Below the pieces are notes generated by a model, which was not told where the DNA came from, made no database searches, and saw only the letters and a list, made by a program, of their open reading frames with translations. A program made the translations under genes and the position numbers. Positions 30,421 through 39,182 of a stretch of 64,000 bases of DNA are shown here, one piece after another (within the stretch, counting starts at the first letter, position 1; every line of letters begins with the position of its first letter). This stretch comes from Mycolicibacterium nivoides (lineage in GTDB: Bacteria > Actinomycetota > Actinomycetes > Mycobacteriales > Mycobacteriaceae), in contig NZ_CP034072.1 of the NCBI RefSeq assembly GCF_003855255.1, positions 806,001 through 870,000 of the forward strand, in the 5' to 3' direction.

Positions 30421-32322
30421 GTGGTGACATCGACTCTTGACCAACCGTCGGCGGCGGACCCGGATCTGGCACCGATCGAGGCCGCCCAGCCGGTGCGATG
30501 GGATTTCTCCCGGGCCGAACGCCTGGCGCTGCCCGCTCTGCTGACGGCCACCGCCCTGGCCTACCTGTGGAACATCACCGTCAACGGCATGGGCAACCAG
30601 TTCTACGCGGCCTCGGCCTGGGCCGGTTCGCTCAACTGGGAGGCGCTGCTGTTCGGGTCGCTGGATCCGGCCAACTTCATCACCGTGGACAAGCCGCCGG
30701 TGTCGCAGTGGGTGATGGGCCTGTCCGGTCAACTGTTCGGGTTCAGCAGCGCCAGCATGCTCATCCCCGAAGCGTTGATGGCCGTCGGTTCGGTCGCGCT
30801 GCTCCACGGTGCGGTCCGCCGCATCAGTGGGCCCCGCGCCGCGCTGCTGGCCGGCGCCGCGCTGGCCCTCATGCCGGTGGCCGCGCTGATGTTCCGGTTC
30901 AACAATCCCGACGCGGTCATGGTGTTGCTGATGACGGCCGCCGCCTACTGCGCGGTGCGCGCACTGGAGCAGAACGGCGCCCGCTGGATGGCGCTGGCCG
31001 GCGTCGCGCTCGGTTTCGCCTTCCTGGCCAAGATGCTCGAGGGACTGATGGTGATGCCGGCCATCGGGCTGGTCTACCTGATCGCCGCGCCCGTCCCGGT
31101 GCGCCGGCGCCTGCTGCACCTGGTCGGCTCACTCGGGGCGTTTCTCGTCTCGGCCGGATGGTTCGTGGTGCTCACCCTGGTGTGGCCCGCCTCGTCGCGG
31201 CCGTACCTCGCCGGGTCCACCGACAACAACTTCATGAACCTGGTGCTCGGCTACAACGGATTCGGTCGCGTTCTCGGCCACAACCACTACGGCACCCACG
31301 TCGACGTCGACCCCGTGGTCCCCGCAGCGCCGCAGCACCACGGCGGCTGGGGCGATCAGGTCCAGGGCCTGCCGCGGCTGTTCACCGGCGAGTTCGGTTT
31401 CGAGATCGGTTGGCTGGTGCCCGCGGCATTGCTGGCGGTGGTCCTGGTACTGATCTCGCGTGGCCGGGCACCGCGCACCGACATCGTGCGGGCCGGGGCC
31501 ATCCTGTTCGGTACCTGGCTCGTGATCGACGGTCTGGTGCTGAGTTTCATGAAGACCAACGTCCATCCGTACTACTGCATGTCGCTGGCACCGGCCGTCG
31601 CGGCGATGTTCGCCATCGGCCTCCACGAGATGTGGCGGCGCCGCGACGACCGGCTGGGGCAGATCGGTTTGGCGACAATGCTTCTGGGCACCGCGGCGTG
31701 GAGTTTCTGGATCCTGGCCCGCAATGCGTCGTGGCTGCCGCCGCTGCGGTGGTCGATCCTGGCGGTGACGGTCACGGCCACCGCGGCGCTGCTCTGGGCG
31801 TTGCGCTCGGGCACCCGCGGAATGGCGGCCGCCGCACTGGCAGTGGCGATCATCGGCGGACTGGCCGGATCCACCGCCTACACCGTGGCCACCCTGGGCC
31901 AGTCGCACACCGGGGGCGGTCCGAGCGTGGGACCCGCCGATCCCGACGACGATCACGGGCACGGTTGGAACTCCGACAATCCCGAGGTGAACGCGATGCT
32001 GCGGGGAACCAATACCGAATGGTCGGCGGCCATCAACCGGTCCGGCGCTGCGTCCGGACTCGAATTGTCCACCGACACAGCGGTAATGGCGATCGGCGGC
32101 TTCACCGGAAGTGATCCGGCGCCGACGCTGGACCAGTTCCAGACCTTCGTCGCCGACCGGAAGATCACCTACTACATCCTGCCCGAGTCCAAGAACGACC
32201 ACGGCGGCTTCTTCGGCAACAATTCCCACACCGACATCTCCGACTGGGTGAAGGCGAACTTCGCCTCGACCAAGGTGGGTTCGGACACGGTCTACGACCT
32301 GCGCGCGCCTCTCAGGAAATAG
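30421..32322 (+). CDS. GT39/ArnT-like membrane glycosyltransferase
   Basis: A 633-residue protein with about 11 membrane helices in the first 490 residues. WNITVNGMGNQFYAASAWAG and FITVDKPPVSQW are the hallmarks of the PMT_2/ArnT group (YkcB-like), which transfer sugars from polyprenyl phosphate to lipid or protein acceptors outside the membrane. The C-terminal part is extracytoplasmic and preceded by an Asp/His-rich linker (DPDDDHGHGW). GTG at 30421 or 30424 starts it. The gene is absent from this position in M. tuberculosis. Confidence 0.87.
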   Translation: MVTSTLDQPSAADPDLAPIEAAQPVRWDFSRAERLALPALLTATALAYLWNITVNGMGNQFYAASAWAGSLNWEALLFGSLDPANFITVDKPPVSQWVMGLSGQLFGFSSASMLIPEALMAVGSVALLHGAVRRISGPRAALLAGAALALMPVAALMFRFNNPDAVMVLLMTAAAYCAVRALEQNGARWMALAGVALGFAFLAKMLEGLMVMPAIGLVYLIAAPVPVRRRLLHLVGSLGAFLVSAGWFVVLTLVWPASSRPYLAGSTDNNFMNLVLGYNGFGRVLGHNHYGTHVDVDPVVPAAPQHHGGWGDQVQGLPRLFTGEFGFEIGWLVPAALLAVVLVLISRGRAPRTDIVRAGAILFGTWLVIDGLVLSFMKTNVHPYYCMSLAPAVAAMFAIGLHEMWRRRDDRLGQIGLATMLLGTAAWSFWILARNASWLPPLRWSILAVTVTATAALLWALRSGTRGMAAAALAVAIIGGLAGSTAYTVATLGQSHTGGGPSVGPADPDDDHGHGWNSDNPEVNAMLRGTNTEWSAAINRSGAASGLELSTDTAVMAIGGFTGSDPAPTLDQFQTFVADRKITYYILPESKNDHGGFFGNNSHTDISDWVKANFASTKVGSDTVYDLRAPLRK

Positions 32323-32655
32323 CCGTCGCGCACAGGGATTCCGAAATCTCCCCTGGCGCGCGAGCGGGCCTGTCCGCTGACGGCGATCACATCTTCCCGC
32401 GACATGTGCCGGGCCAGGTTGGTGGCGGCCATACCCTGATGCACGGCGAACGCGTGGATGCCCCGATCGCGAAGTCGTCGGTCGAGCGCGACGGCATGCA
32501 GGATGTAGGCGGCGAACGTGTCGTATTCGCGGCGGTGCCAGTTGGGATCGTCCAGATCGACGTCGCCGAGACGATGGCCCTCGGAGGAGAGGTTGACGAC
32601 GACGCCGGACAGCTGCGCCTCAGCTGTTCGGTGAGGATCTGGTCACCGGGCTGCG
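32292..32655 (-). pseudogene. Remnant of a short-chain dehydrogenase gene
   Basis: The reverse frame through 32640-32330 reads GVVVNLSSEGHRLGDVDLDD, PNWHRREYDTFAAY, then directly ILHAVALDRRLRDRG, FAVHQGMAATNLARHM. This is the C-terminal half of a retinol-dehydrogenase-like SDR. The catalytic YxxxK segment normally between FAAY and the next helix (about seven residues including the Lys) is missing, an apparent 21-bp in-frame deletion. The frame meets a stop just upstream, and no N-terminal Rossmann part remains. The 3' end overlaps the glycosyltransferase gene. I infer a decayed gene once part of the reverse operon starting at 34009. Confidence 0.65.
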
Positions 32656-32730
32656 AGAGTGCGTCGGCGGTGCGGGACGCCAACACCACGTACGCCAGGA
32701 CCCAGGCCGACTAGGTCTTGCCACCCATGC

Positions 32731-33621
32731 TCATCGGTTGCCGCCCTCCACGATGACGCCCGCGGCCTGCTCCATCGGCTTGATGACGGACGTGAAGTCG
32801 GATTCTGCGCCTTCGGTGCGAAGCGTCTGCTCCCAGATCCGTTGCACGGTCTGGGCCATCTCGACCGGCAGGCCCAGCGAGGTGGCCTCATCCAGGTACA
32901 GCCTCACGTCCTTGGCCATCAAGCCGGTGGCGAACCCGTAGTCGAAGGTGCGGGGGAGTACCGCACGTGGGAACTTGTCCCGGCTGGCGTGTGTGCCACC
33001 GGATCCGGCGTTGAGCACGTCGATCATCACGTCGGCGTCGAGCCCGGCCTTGACTCCCATCACCATCACCTCCGCCGTCGCGGCCAGGGTGGTGGCGGCC
33101 ATCAGGTTGTTGATCAGCTTCATGGTCTGTGCGGCGCCGGGTTGTTCGGAGACGAAGATCGCCCGGCCCAGGACATCGAAAATCGGCTTCAGCGCATCGA
33201 ATTCGGCGCGCGGACCGGACACCATCAGCGCCAGGGTGCCGGCCTGGGCGCCATGCATCCCGCCGCTGACCGGGCTGTCCAGAGCGGCGACACCCTGTGC
33301 GGCGAGTACTGCTTGATTGCGTTGTGCTGCCCCACCGCCCACCGTGGACAGGTCGACGAAGCGGCGGACCCGGTACCCAGCCGCGACGTCGGCCACCACG
33401 GATTCGGACACCTGCGGGGTCGGCAGGCTGGCCAATATCGTCTCGGTGCGGTCGGCCACGTCGCGCACGGAGCCGGCCCGCGAGGCGCCCAGCATGGTCG
33501 CCTTGGCCAGAACATCGTCGCGCATGTCGAAGGCCACCACCGGAAATCCCGCCGTCAGCAGGCGTTCCATCATGGGAAAGCCCATGTTGCCCAGGCCGAT
33601 GAAGCCGATCGGCTCACTCAT
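32731..33621 (-). CDS. 3-hydroxyisobutyrate dehydrogenase-like oxidoreductase
   Basis: A 296-residue beta-hydroxyacid dehydrogenase: N-terminal FIGLGNMGFPM nucleotide-binding motif, DSPVSGGMHGAQAGTL substrate loop and the catalytic lysine in TMKLINNLMAA. Members oxidise 3-hydroxyisobutyrate, tartronate semialdehyde or related acids with NAD(P). Its start overlaps the preceding gene by 8 nt, and it is the last intact gene of the reverse arm. The exact substrate is not determined. Confidence 0.9.
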   Translation of the reverse strand: MSEPIGFIGLGNMGFPMMERLLTAGFPVVAFDMRDDVLAKATMLGASRAGSVRDVADRTETILASLPTPQVSESVVADVAAGYRVRRFVDLSTVGGGAAQRNQAVLAAQGVAALDSPVSGGMHGAQAGTLALMVSGPRAEFDALKPIFDVLGRAIFVSEQPGAAQTMKLINNLMAATTLAATAEVMVMGVKAGLDADVMIDVLNAGSGGTHASRDKFPRAVLPRTFDYGFATGLMAKDVRLYLDEATSLGLPVEMAQTVQRIWEQTLRTEGAESDFTSVIKPMEQAAGVIVEGGNR

Positions 33622-34009
33622 CGGCTGCCGGGATCTCGTCGAGGTCGGCGAACACGGCGCGGGCCAGCCGGAAGCTGTCGACCGCGGCCGGGATGCCCGC
33701 GTAGATGCCGACCTGCAGGAAGATCTCGCAGATCTCCTCGCGGGTGACGCCGTTGGTGAGCGCGCCCCGGATATGGGTGCTCAATTCGTTGGGCCGGTTC
33801 AGCACCGCGATCATCGCCAGGTTCAGCATGCTGCGGGTCTTCAGTTCCAGGCCCTCGCGGCCCCACACTGCGCCCCAACAGTATTCGGTGACCAGGTCCT
33901 GCAGCGGCTTGGAGAAGGCGTCGACGGTCCCGGCCGCTTTGCGGACATACTCCTCGCCGAGGACGGCGGTGCGGATCGCCAATCCCTTGTCGTACGTGTC
34001 TTGATCCAT
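33614..34009 (-). CDS. Carboxymuconolactone decarboxylase-family protein
   Basis: A 131-residue all-helical CMD/AhpD-fold protein: EYCWGAVWGREGLELKTRSM, LNLAMIAVLNRPNELSTHIR, NGVTREEICEIFLQVGIYAG. The CxxC of AhpD peroxidases is absent, so it is closer to the PcaC-like branch, which includes lactone decarboxylases. ATG at 34009 has AAAGG 7 nt upstream; the longer frame upstream is not needed. Cotranscribed with the dehydrogenase and probably with the TetR gene. Confidence 0.88.
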   Translation of the reverse strand: MDQDTYDKGLAIRTAVLGEEYVRKAAGTVDAFSKPLQDLVTEYCWGAVWGREGLELKTRSMLNLAMIAVLNRPNELSTHIRGALTNGVTREEICEIFLQVGIYAGIPAAVDSFRLARAVFADLDEIPAADE

Positions 34010-34095
34010 GGTGTGCCTTTCATGAGCTCGGGCAGATCGCTGGGCCACCACGAGGGTCGTGGTGGCTGTCACGGCATCGAGTAGCGACCACATCG

Positions 34096-34737
34096 TCATC
34101 GCGGTCGTACTCCGTCGAGGAACAGCCGCACCAAGGTCCGCATGCGTTTGTCCAGGTCGTCAGGATCCCAGGACACACCCCAGAGTGCGCCGGTGGCGGG
34201 GCCGCCGACCACCATGCTCAAGAACGCGCCCCCGACCACCGCGGGATCGTCGATCTCGATGATTCCCGCCTCGGCATGGCGGGCGAGAACCTCGGCGATG
34301 AACGTCAGCGCCGGCATGGTGCCCTGTTCGTACACGAGCTGGAACAGTCGGGGGAAGCGGTTGCCCTCCGCGTTGAGGATGCGCTGCAGCGCGGTGCCGG
34401 CGGGGCTGGTGATCCCGGCCAACCGGATCCGGCCGATGGCGAGCAGGGTTTCCTCGAGATCGTCGGTCTCGGCTGCTCGCAGCGTCTCGATGGGTACCAG
34501 CCAGCGGTCCACGGCACGTTGTACCGAAGCTTCGAACAGTGCGGCCTTGTCAGGGTAGAGGCTGTAGATGGTGCGTTTGGCCATGCCGGCGGCCGCGGCG
34601 ATGGACTCGATGGTGGAACGCTCGAATCCGTTCTCCAGGAACACTTCCAGGGCGCAGTCGAGCAGTTCACGGTGTCGATGCTCGGCCTGTTCCCGGGTTG
34701 GCCGGCCCGCGCGGGGCCTTGACGGACTCTGGGACAT
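34096..34737 (-). CDS. TetR-family transcriptional repressor
   Basis: A 213-residue TetR regulator. The N-terminal helix-turn-helix is RSTIESIAAAAGMAKRTIYS followed by LYPDKAALFEA; the C-terminal ligand domain is of normal length. ATG at 34737 is used rather than the codon at 34767 because the latter lies inside the divergent promoter. It sits between the reverse genes (CMD, dehydrogenase) and the forward LuxE/LuxC-like genes, the typical place for a local repressor of both arms. Confidence 0.9.
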   Translation of the reverse strand: MSQSPSRPRAGRPTREQAEHRHRELLDCALEVFLENGFERSTIESIAAAAGMAKRTIYSLYPDKAALFEASVQRAVDRWLVPIETLRAAETDDLEETLLAIGRIRLAGITSPAGTALQRILNAEGNRFPRLFQLVYEQGTMPALTFIAEVLARHAEAGIIEIDDPAVVGGAFLSMVVGGPATGALWGVSWDPDDLDKRMRTLVRLFLDGVRPR

Positions 34738-34754
34738 GAGTACATAGTAACATG

Positions 34755-34769
34755 TAATGAAACGCATTA
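34755..34769. promoter_or_regulatory. Candidate TetR operator
   Basis: TAATG (34755-34759) and CATTA (34765-34769) form an inverted repeat with a 5-nt spacer, in the only AT-rich part of the 64-bp divergent gap. Short arms make chance likely; the location supports it. Confidence 0.35.
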
Positions 34770-34801
34770 GGTGCTATTAATTCTTTCCTTCAGGAGTCAC
34801 T

Positions 34802-36139
34802 ATGGCCGCAATTGACCAACTACTTGCCCTTCAGGCGGCACCGGACAGTTACGACATCGCACCCGACGACGTGCAGCAGCTGCAGATTGACGCGGTGAAC
34901 GAGCGGTTCTCCGAGCGTGTTGACCAGATCCCGTTGCTGCGCAACCGCGCTCAGGCCGCGGAGATCACCAAGGTTGCCCAGCGCGAGGATCTTGTGCCGC
35001 TGCTGTTCGCGCACGGCGCCTACAAGAGCTACGCGCAGAACTGGCTGACCGATGGCCGGTGGGATCGGATGGCCAAATGGGTCGGCACTGTCTCCACCTG
35101 TGAGCCGGCCGGTATCGCAGTTGACGGGATCGCCGGGCTCGATGAATTCGTTGCCCGGCTGGAGTCCGTCGGCTGCTACCTGAGCTGTTCCAGTGGTACC
35201 ACCGGAAAACCGGCCATGATCGCCTGCTCGGAATCCGATCTGGATGTCGCGGCAAGATCGAATGTCACCGGATTGACCTGGTCAACCGGCATACCGGCCG
35301 ACGGCAGCCGCAAGCTGTTCGGTCTGGGTCCGCGCACCAAGGTCGAGCGCAACGAGCGCACCCGGATCGCCCTGGTGGAGGCGTTCTCCACCGAGGCTGA
35401 CAGCTATCAGCTGCCACTGGAGCCCATTTCGGTCGGTTCGATCATGGACATGATCGAACTGCGTCGCCACATCGCCGCCGGTATTGCCAGCCCTTCGGAG
35501 ATCGCCGCGTTCGAGACCACCAGCGCGGAGCGGCAGAGCGCGATGGACGCCGCGAACGCCGGCGCGGTCGATGAGCTCATCGCCAGTCGCGACCGACAGC
35601 TGCTCCTTACCGGAATGTTCGCCTCGCTGTATGAGGTTGCCCAGGGGGTCCGGGCAAAAGGATTCTCCGGTAACGACTTCCGAGACGATACCGGGCTGCT
35701 GGTCGCCGGCGGCCTCAAAGGCGCCGCGCTGCCGCCGGACTATCGGGAGTTCATCTTCGACACCTTCAACATCGCCGACGAGCGGGTGTTCCACTTCTAC
35801 TCCATGCAGGAGCTGAACACCCCGTTCCCGAAGTGTCGGGCCGGCCGCTACCACGTGCCACCATGGGTGCTGTTGCTGCCGTTGGACGAACCCGGCGAGA
35901 ATCTCGTCGATACCTCCGCAGGTCCGGTGCAAGCGCGCGGGGCGTTCTTCGATCTGTCGCTGGACGGCCGCTGGGGTGGGGTCATCTCAGGTGACCGCAT
36001 CGATGTCGATTTCGGGGCCTGCGACTGCGGCCACCAAGGGCCGACCGTCGGTCCGGACGTCACCCGCTATGCGGATCTGGGCGGGGACAAGATCACCTGC
36101 TCGGGCAACATCGAAGCCTACGTGCGGGGTGAGGCGTGA
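34802..36139 (+). CDS. LuxE-like acyl-protein synthetase / ATP-dependent acyl-activating enzyme
   Basis: A 445-residue protein of the LuxE/acyl-adenylating superfamily. The phosphate-binding loop is SSGTTGK (130-136), and YMQ-like FHFYSMQELNTPFPKCRAGR plus a C-terminal GACDCGHQGPT (cysteine-containing, where LuxE is acylated) fit the group. In luminous bacteria LuxE activates a fatty acid as acyl-AMP, takes the acyl group on a cysteine and passes it to the LuxC reductase. Here the very next gene is LuxC-like and overlaps by 4 nt. AGGAG lies 5 nt upstream of the ATG. The acid substrate is unknown. Confidence 0.8.
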   Translation: MAAIDQLLALQAAPDSYDIAPDDVQQLQIDAVNERFSERVDQIPLLRNRAQAAEITKVAQREDLVPLLFAHGAYKSYAQNWLTDGRWDRMAKWVGTVSTCEPAGIAVDGIAGLDEFVARLESVGCYLSCSSGTTGKPAMIACSESDLDVAARSNVTGLTWSTGIPADGSRKLFGLGPRTKVERNERTRIALVEAFSTEADSYQLPLEPISVGSIMDMIELRRHIAAGIASPSEIAAFETTSAERQSAMDAANAGAVDELIASRDRQLLLTGMFASLYEVAQGVRAKGFSGNDFRDDTGLLVAGGLKGAALPPDYREFIFDTFNIADERVFHFYSMQELNTPFPKCRAGRYHVPPWVLLLPLDEPGENLVDTSAGPVQARGAFFDLSLDGRWGGVISGDRIDVDFGACDCGHQGPTVGPDVTRYADLGGDKITCSGNIEAYVRGEA

Positions 36140-37560
36140 GCGCCGCGGTGGCCTTGTCGGCGCCGTTCGTGATCCGCGGAGAGCTGGTCGAGGGAGACAC
36201 CTCGCGGCACCGCTCCCGCGACCTCGGTGTCGACTTCGCCACGCCCGCAATCGAACTGGATGCGCTGGTGACCCCGCGCTCGGAATTGCCGCCGCTGTTG
36301 AACGTGCCGCTGGCCGAGATCATCGACTTTCTGGTCGAGACCGGTGAACGGCTGCGGCTCGATGGCAATCCGCACATGCAGCGCTGCCTGGATCTGGTGG
36401 CCGAGACCAATCCGCTGCCACGCCGAGTGGTGGAAAACCTCTACCGCGCCGCACCGGCCCTGCTGAACCGGGACAGCCTGTGGGCCCAAGTCGAATCCAA
36501 CTTCGCCGATCCGGCCGTGCTCGACGGCTGGGTGAGCCGTACCGATGCGGCCGGGAACACCGGCGCGGTGCGGGCCTTCCCGCCCCGCGTGGTGCACATG
36601 CTGGCCGGTAACGCCCCGTCCGGCTGCGTCGCGTCGATTGCCCAGAGCGCGTTGGTCAAGGGCATCAGTCTGTTCAAGATGCCCTCGTCGGATCCGTTCA
36701 CCGCGGTGGCCGTACTGCGGACCATGGCCGAGATCGACCCGAACCATCCGGTGGTGCAATCGATGTCGGCGGTCTACTGGGCCGGCGGCGATGAGACGAT
36801 CGAACGGACGATCTACCGCCCGCAGTACTTCGACAAGATTGTGGCCTGGGGTGGCGGACCGGCGATCAACAACGTCGTCAAGTACCTGGGCCCTGGTATC
36901 CAGCTGGTGTCCTTCGACCCCAAGTCGTCGATCTCGATGATCGGGCGTGAGGTATTCGCCTCAGACCAGGTGCTCGCCGACGTCGCCGAACGGGTGGCGG
37001 CCGACACCTGCGTCTTCAACCAGGAGGCCTGTCTGGCAAGCCGATTCGTCTTCCTGGAGACCACCGACCGGGCCCAGGCTCGTCAGTTCTGCGCCGAACT
37101 GTTGCCGCGTCTGGGCGTCGACCGGGTGTTCGGATCGGCGGTGGCGCCGCTACCGCCCACCGACATCCGCGACGAGGTCGAGGTGATGGGTGCGATGGGT
37201 GACGAACTTGAAGTGTTCGGCCGCTTCGACGGCCGCGGCATGGTGGTGCTGTCCGACGAGCCCGTGGACTTTCATCCGTCGAACAAGATCTCCAACGTGG
37301 TGATGGTGTCCTCGCTCGACGACGCGGTCCGCTACGTCAACGTGGCGACCCAGACCATCGGTGTATATCCCTTCGAACGCAAGGCCCAATTGCGCGATGC
37401 GCTGGCCGGCGCAGGCGGCCAGCGGGTGTGCCGGGTGGGCACCGCCAACGGTCACGTCGAGGGCGGCCCGCATGACGCCATGTACCCGCTCGCCCGGCTG
37501 GTGCACTGGATGGGCGATGACGACATTCTCACCGCCGACGCCAACCCGGCGCTGCCGTAA
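36136..37560 (+). CDS. LuxC-like acyl-CoA/acyl-protein reductase
   Basis: A 474-residue aldehyde-dehydrogenase-superfamily protein of the LuxC family. VVHMLAGNAPSGCVASIAQS and the later GGGPAINNVVKYLGPG form the NADPH region, and C299 in NQEACLAS is the expected nucleophile that accepts the acyl group. LuxC reduces acyl thioesters to aldehydes. The GTG start overlaps the LuxE-like stop (GTGA), indicating a tightly coupled pair. No luciferase genes are adjacent, so the aldehyde is presumably an intermediate or product in metabolism, not light emission. Confidence 0.83.
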   Translation: MSAAVALSAPFVIRGELVEGDTSRHRSRDLGVDFATPAIELDALVTPRSELPPLLNVPLAEIIDFLVETGERLRLDGNPHMQRCLDLVAETNPLPRRVVENLYRAAPALLNRDSLWAQVESNFADPAVLDGWVSRTDAAGNTGAVRAFPPRVVHMLAGNAPSGCVASIAQSALVKGISLFKMPSSDPFTAVAVLRTMAEIDPNHPVVQSMSAVYWAGGDETIERTIYRPQYFDKIVAWGGGPAINNVVKYLGPGIQLVSFDPKSSISMIGREVFASDQVLADVAERVAADTCVFNQEACLASRFVFLETTDRAQARQFCAELLPRLGVDRVFGSAVAPLPPTDIRDEVEVMGAMGDELEVFGRFDGRGMVVLSDEPVDFHPSNKISNVVMVSSLDDAVRYVNVATQTIGVYPFERKAQLRDALAGAGGQRVCRVGTANGHVEGGPHDAMYPLARLVHWMGDDDILTADANPALP

Positions 37561-37599
37561 GTGCCGGGTAGCGCCCCTGCATCGGCGTACGCTGCCTGC

Positions 37600-37926
37600 A
37601 TGTCAGCGTCGTCGACAACGTCCGTCCGGCGCCGGCCAAGTGTCGTCGAGTCGGTGATCAGTTGGGCCGTATGGGCCCTCGTCGGCCTGATCGCCGTGTT
37701 GCTGGCGTTCGCCGCGATCTTTCCGTTGGGTTTCAGCGGCGCATCTCCCGACCAGGCCGATGATGCGGCGACCGTGGCCGGATGGGCGGTTCTCACCCTG
37801 GCTCTGGTCGTCCTCGCCCCGATCGGCATGGCGATCGGGCATTGGCGGCATTGGCACATCTGGTACTGGCCGGTGCTGTGTGCCGCCTCGGCGGGTACGG
37901 CGCTCGTCTTGCTGCAGGCGTTGTAG
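37600..37926 (+). CDS. Small membrane protein
   Basis: A 108-residue protein with three hydrophobic segments (about 20-42, 58-80 and 88-106). ATG at 37600 gives a short basic N-terminus; an in-frame GTG at 37561 directly abuts the LuxC-like stop. No family recognised. It lies just before yebC. Confidence 0.6.
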   Translation: MSASSTTSVRRRPSVVESVISWAVWALVGLIAVLLAFAAIFPLGFSGASPDQADDAATVAGWAVLTLALVVLAPIGMAIGHWRHWHIWYWPVLCAASAGTALVLLQAL

Positions 37927-38003
37927 ACGTCGTATCGAGCGTGGTAGTACCGGCCACGTAAACTGGAGAGCCGGAGTTTTAACCGGAAAAGGGGCGTACC
38001 TGC

Positions 38004-38759
38004 ATGAGCGGCCATTCCAAGTGGGCCACCACCAAGCACAAGAAGGCCGTCATCGACGCCAAGCGCGGCAAGATGTTCGCCAAGTTGATCAAGAATATCG
38101 AGGTCGCGGCACGTGTCGGCGGGGGCGACCCGGCCGGTAACCCCACTCTCTACGACGCCATCCAGAAGGCCAAGAAGAGCTCGGTTCCCAACGACAACAT
38201 CGAGCGGGCCCGCAAGCGTGGCGGTGGTGAAGAAGCCGGTGGCGCCGACTGGCAGAACATCACCTACGAGGGCTACGGCCCCAACGGTGTCGCGGTGCTC
38301 ATCGAATGCCTGACCGACAACCGCAACCGCGCCGCCGGTGAAGTCCGCGTCGCGATGACCCGCAACGGCGGCAACATGGCCGACCCGGGTTCGGTGGCCT
38401 ACCTGTTCTCCCGCAAGGGTGTGGTGACGCTGGAGAAGAACGGCCTGACCGAGGACGACGTGCTGATGGCCGTCCTGGAGGCCGGTGCCGAGGAGGTCAA
38501 CGACCTCGGCGACTCTTTCGAGATCATCTCCGAGCCCACCGACCTGGTCGCGGTTCGCACGGCGCTGCAGGACGCCGGTATCGACTACGACTCGGCCGAA
38601 GCCAGCTTCCAGCCGTCGGTGAGTGTGCCGGTCGACCTGGAAGGCGCCCGCAAGGTGCTCAAGCTCGTCGACGCGCTGGAGGACAGCGACGACGTGCAGG
38701 AGGTCTACACCAACATCGACATCCCTGACGATGTCGCTGCGCAGCTCGACGAGGAGTAG
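38004..38759 (+). CDS. YebC/TACO1-family protein
   Basis: A 251-residue YebC-family protein ([20 protein letters not shown] start, [20 protein letters not shown] middle), long annotated as a transcriptional regulator and more recently linked to ribosome function at difficult motifs. Ortholog of Rv2603c. Its TAG stop is followed in the same frame by CCA CTG, where the MarR gene seems to begin. Confidence 0.95.
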   Translation: MSGHSKWATTKHKKAVIDAKRGKMFAKLIKNIEVAARVGGGDPAGNPTLYDAIQKAKKSSVPNDNIERARKRGGGEEAGGADWQNITYEGYGPNGVAVLIECLTDNRNRAAGEVRVAMTRNGGNMADPGSVAYLFSRKGVVTLEKNGLTEDDVLMAVLEAGAEEVNDLGDSFEIISEPTDLVAVRTALQDAGIDYDSAEASFQPSVSVPVDLEGARKVLKLVDALEDSDDVQEVYTNIDIPDDVAAQLDEE

Positions 38760-38762
38760 CCA

Positions 38763-39182
38763 CTGCCCGAGCCGCCCCCATTCAGCCCGACCATCGCGCT
38801 GCTCACGATCAGCCGGGTCTGGGAATCCGCGTTCGTCGACGCCCTCAAACCGCTCGGGCTGACCACGCGCAAATTCGGATTGCTGGGGCACGTTCGCGGA
38901 AATCCGGGCATCTCGTTCAGCGAGCTGGCCCGGCGCTCGCGCATCACCGTGCAGAGTGCGCATGCGGCGGTCGCGTCGTTCGTTGAGGCGGGCCTGGTCG
39001 AGGACGCGACGGCGCACGCCGGCGCGGCGTCGACATTGCAGGTCACCCCCGAGGGCGAGGCGCTACTGGGCCGGGCTACCGAGGTCGTGGCCGAGCTGGA
39101 TGCGCGATTCGCCGTTCAGTACCCCGAACTGACCGAAGCACTGCGTGCACATATGACACGGATCATGTCGGGTTCTCCATAA
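38763..39182 (+). CDS. MarR-family regulator, apparent CTG start
   Basis: Translating the frame immediately after the yebC stop gives LLTISRVWESAFVDALKPLG, LTTRKFGLLGHVRGNPGISF, SELARRSRITVQSAHAAVAS, FVEAGLVED, a complete MarR winged helix with its first helices (139 residues from 38763). No ATG, GTG or TTG is in frame before TTG 38880, and starting there would remove the first helices. CTG at 38763 has GAGGAG (38751-38756) 6 nt upstream, so it is the best start. The frame is also that of yebC, so read-through of the TAG is an alternative. The likely target operator is at 39181-39203. Confidence 0.72.
   Translation: MPEPPPFSPTIALLTISRVWESAFVDALKPLGLTTRKFGLLGHVRGNPGISFSELARRSRITVQSAHAAVASFVEAGLVEDATAHAGAASTLQVTPEGEALLGRATEVVAELDARFAVQYPELTEALRAHMTRIMSGSP

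Noticed and set aside
38880..39182. Start of the MarR gene at the internal TTG
   Set aside because: It would remove the first helices of a fold that is clearly encoded upstream in the same frame.
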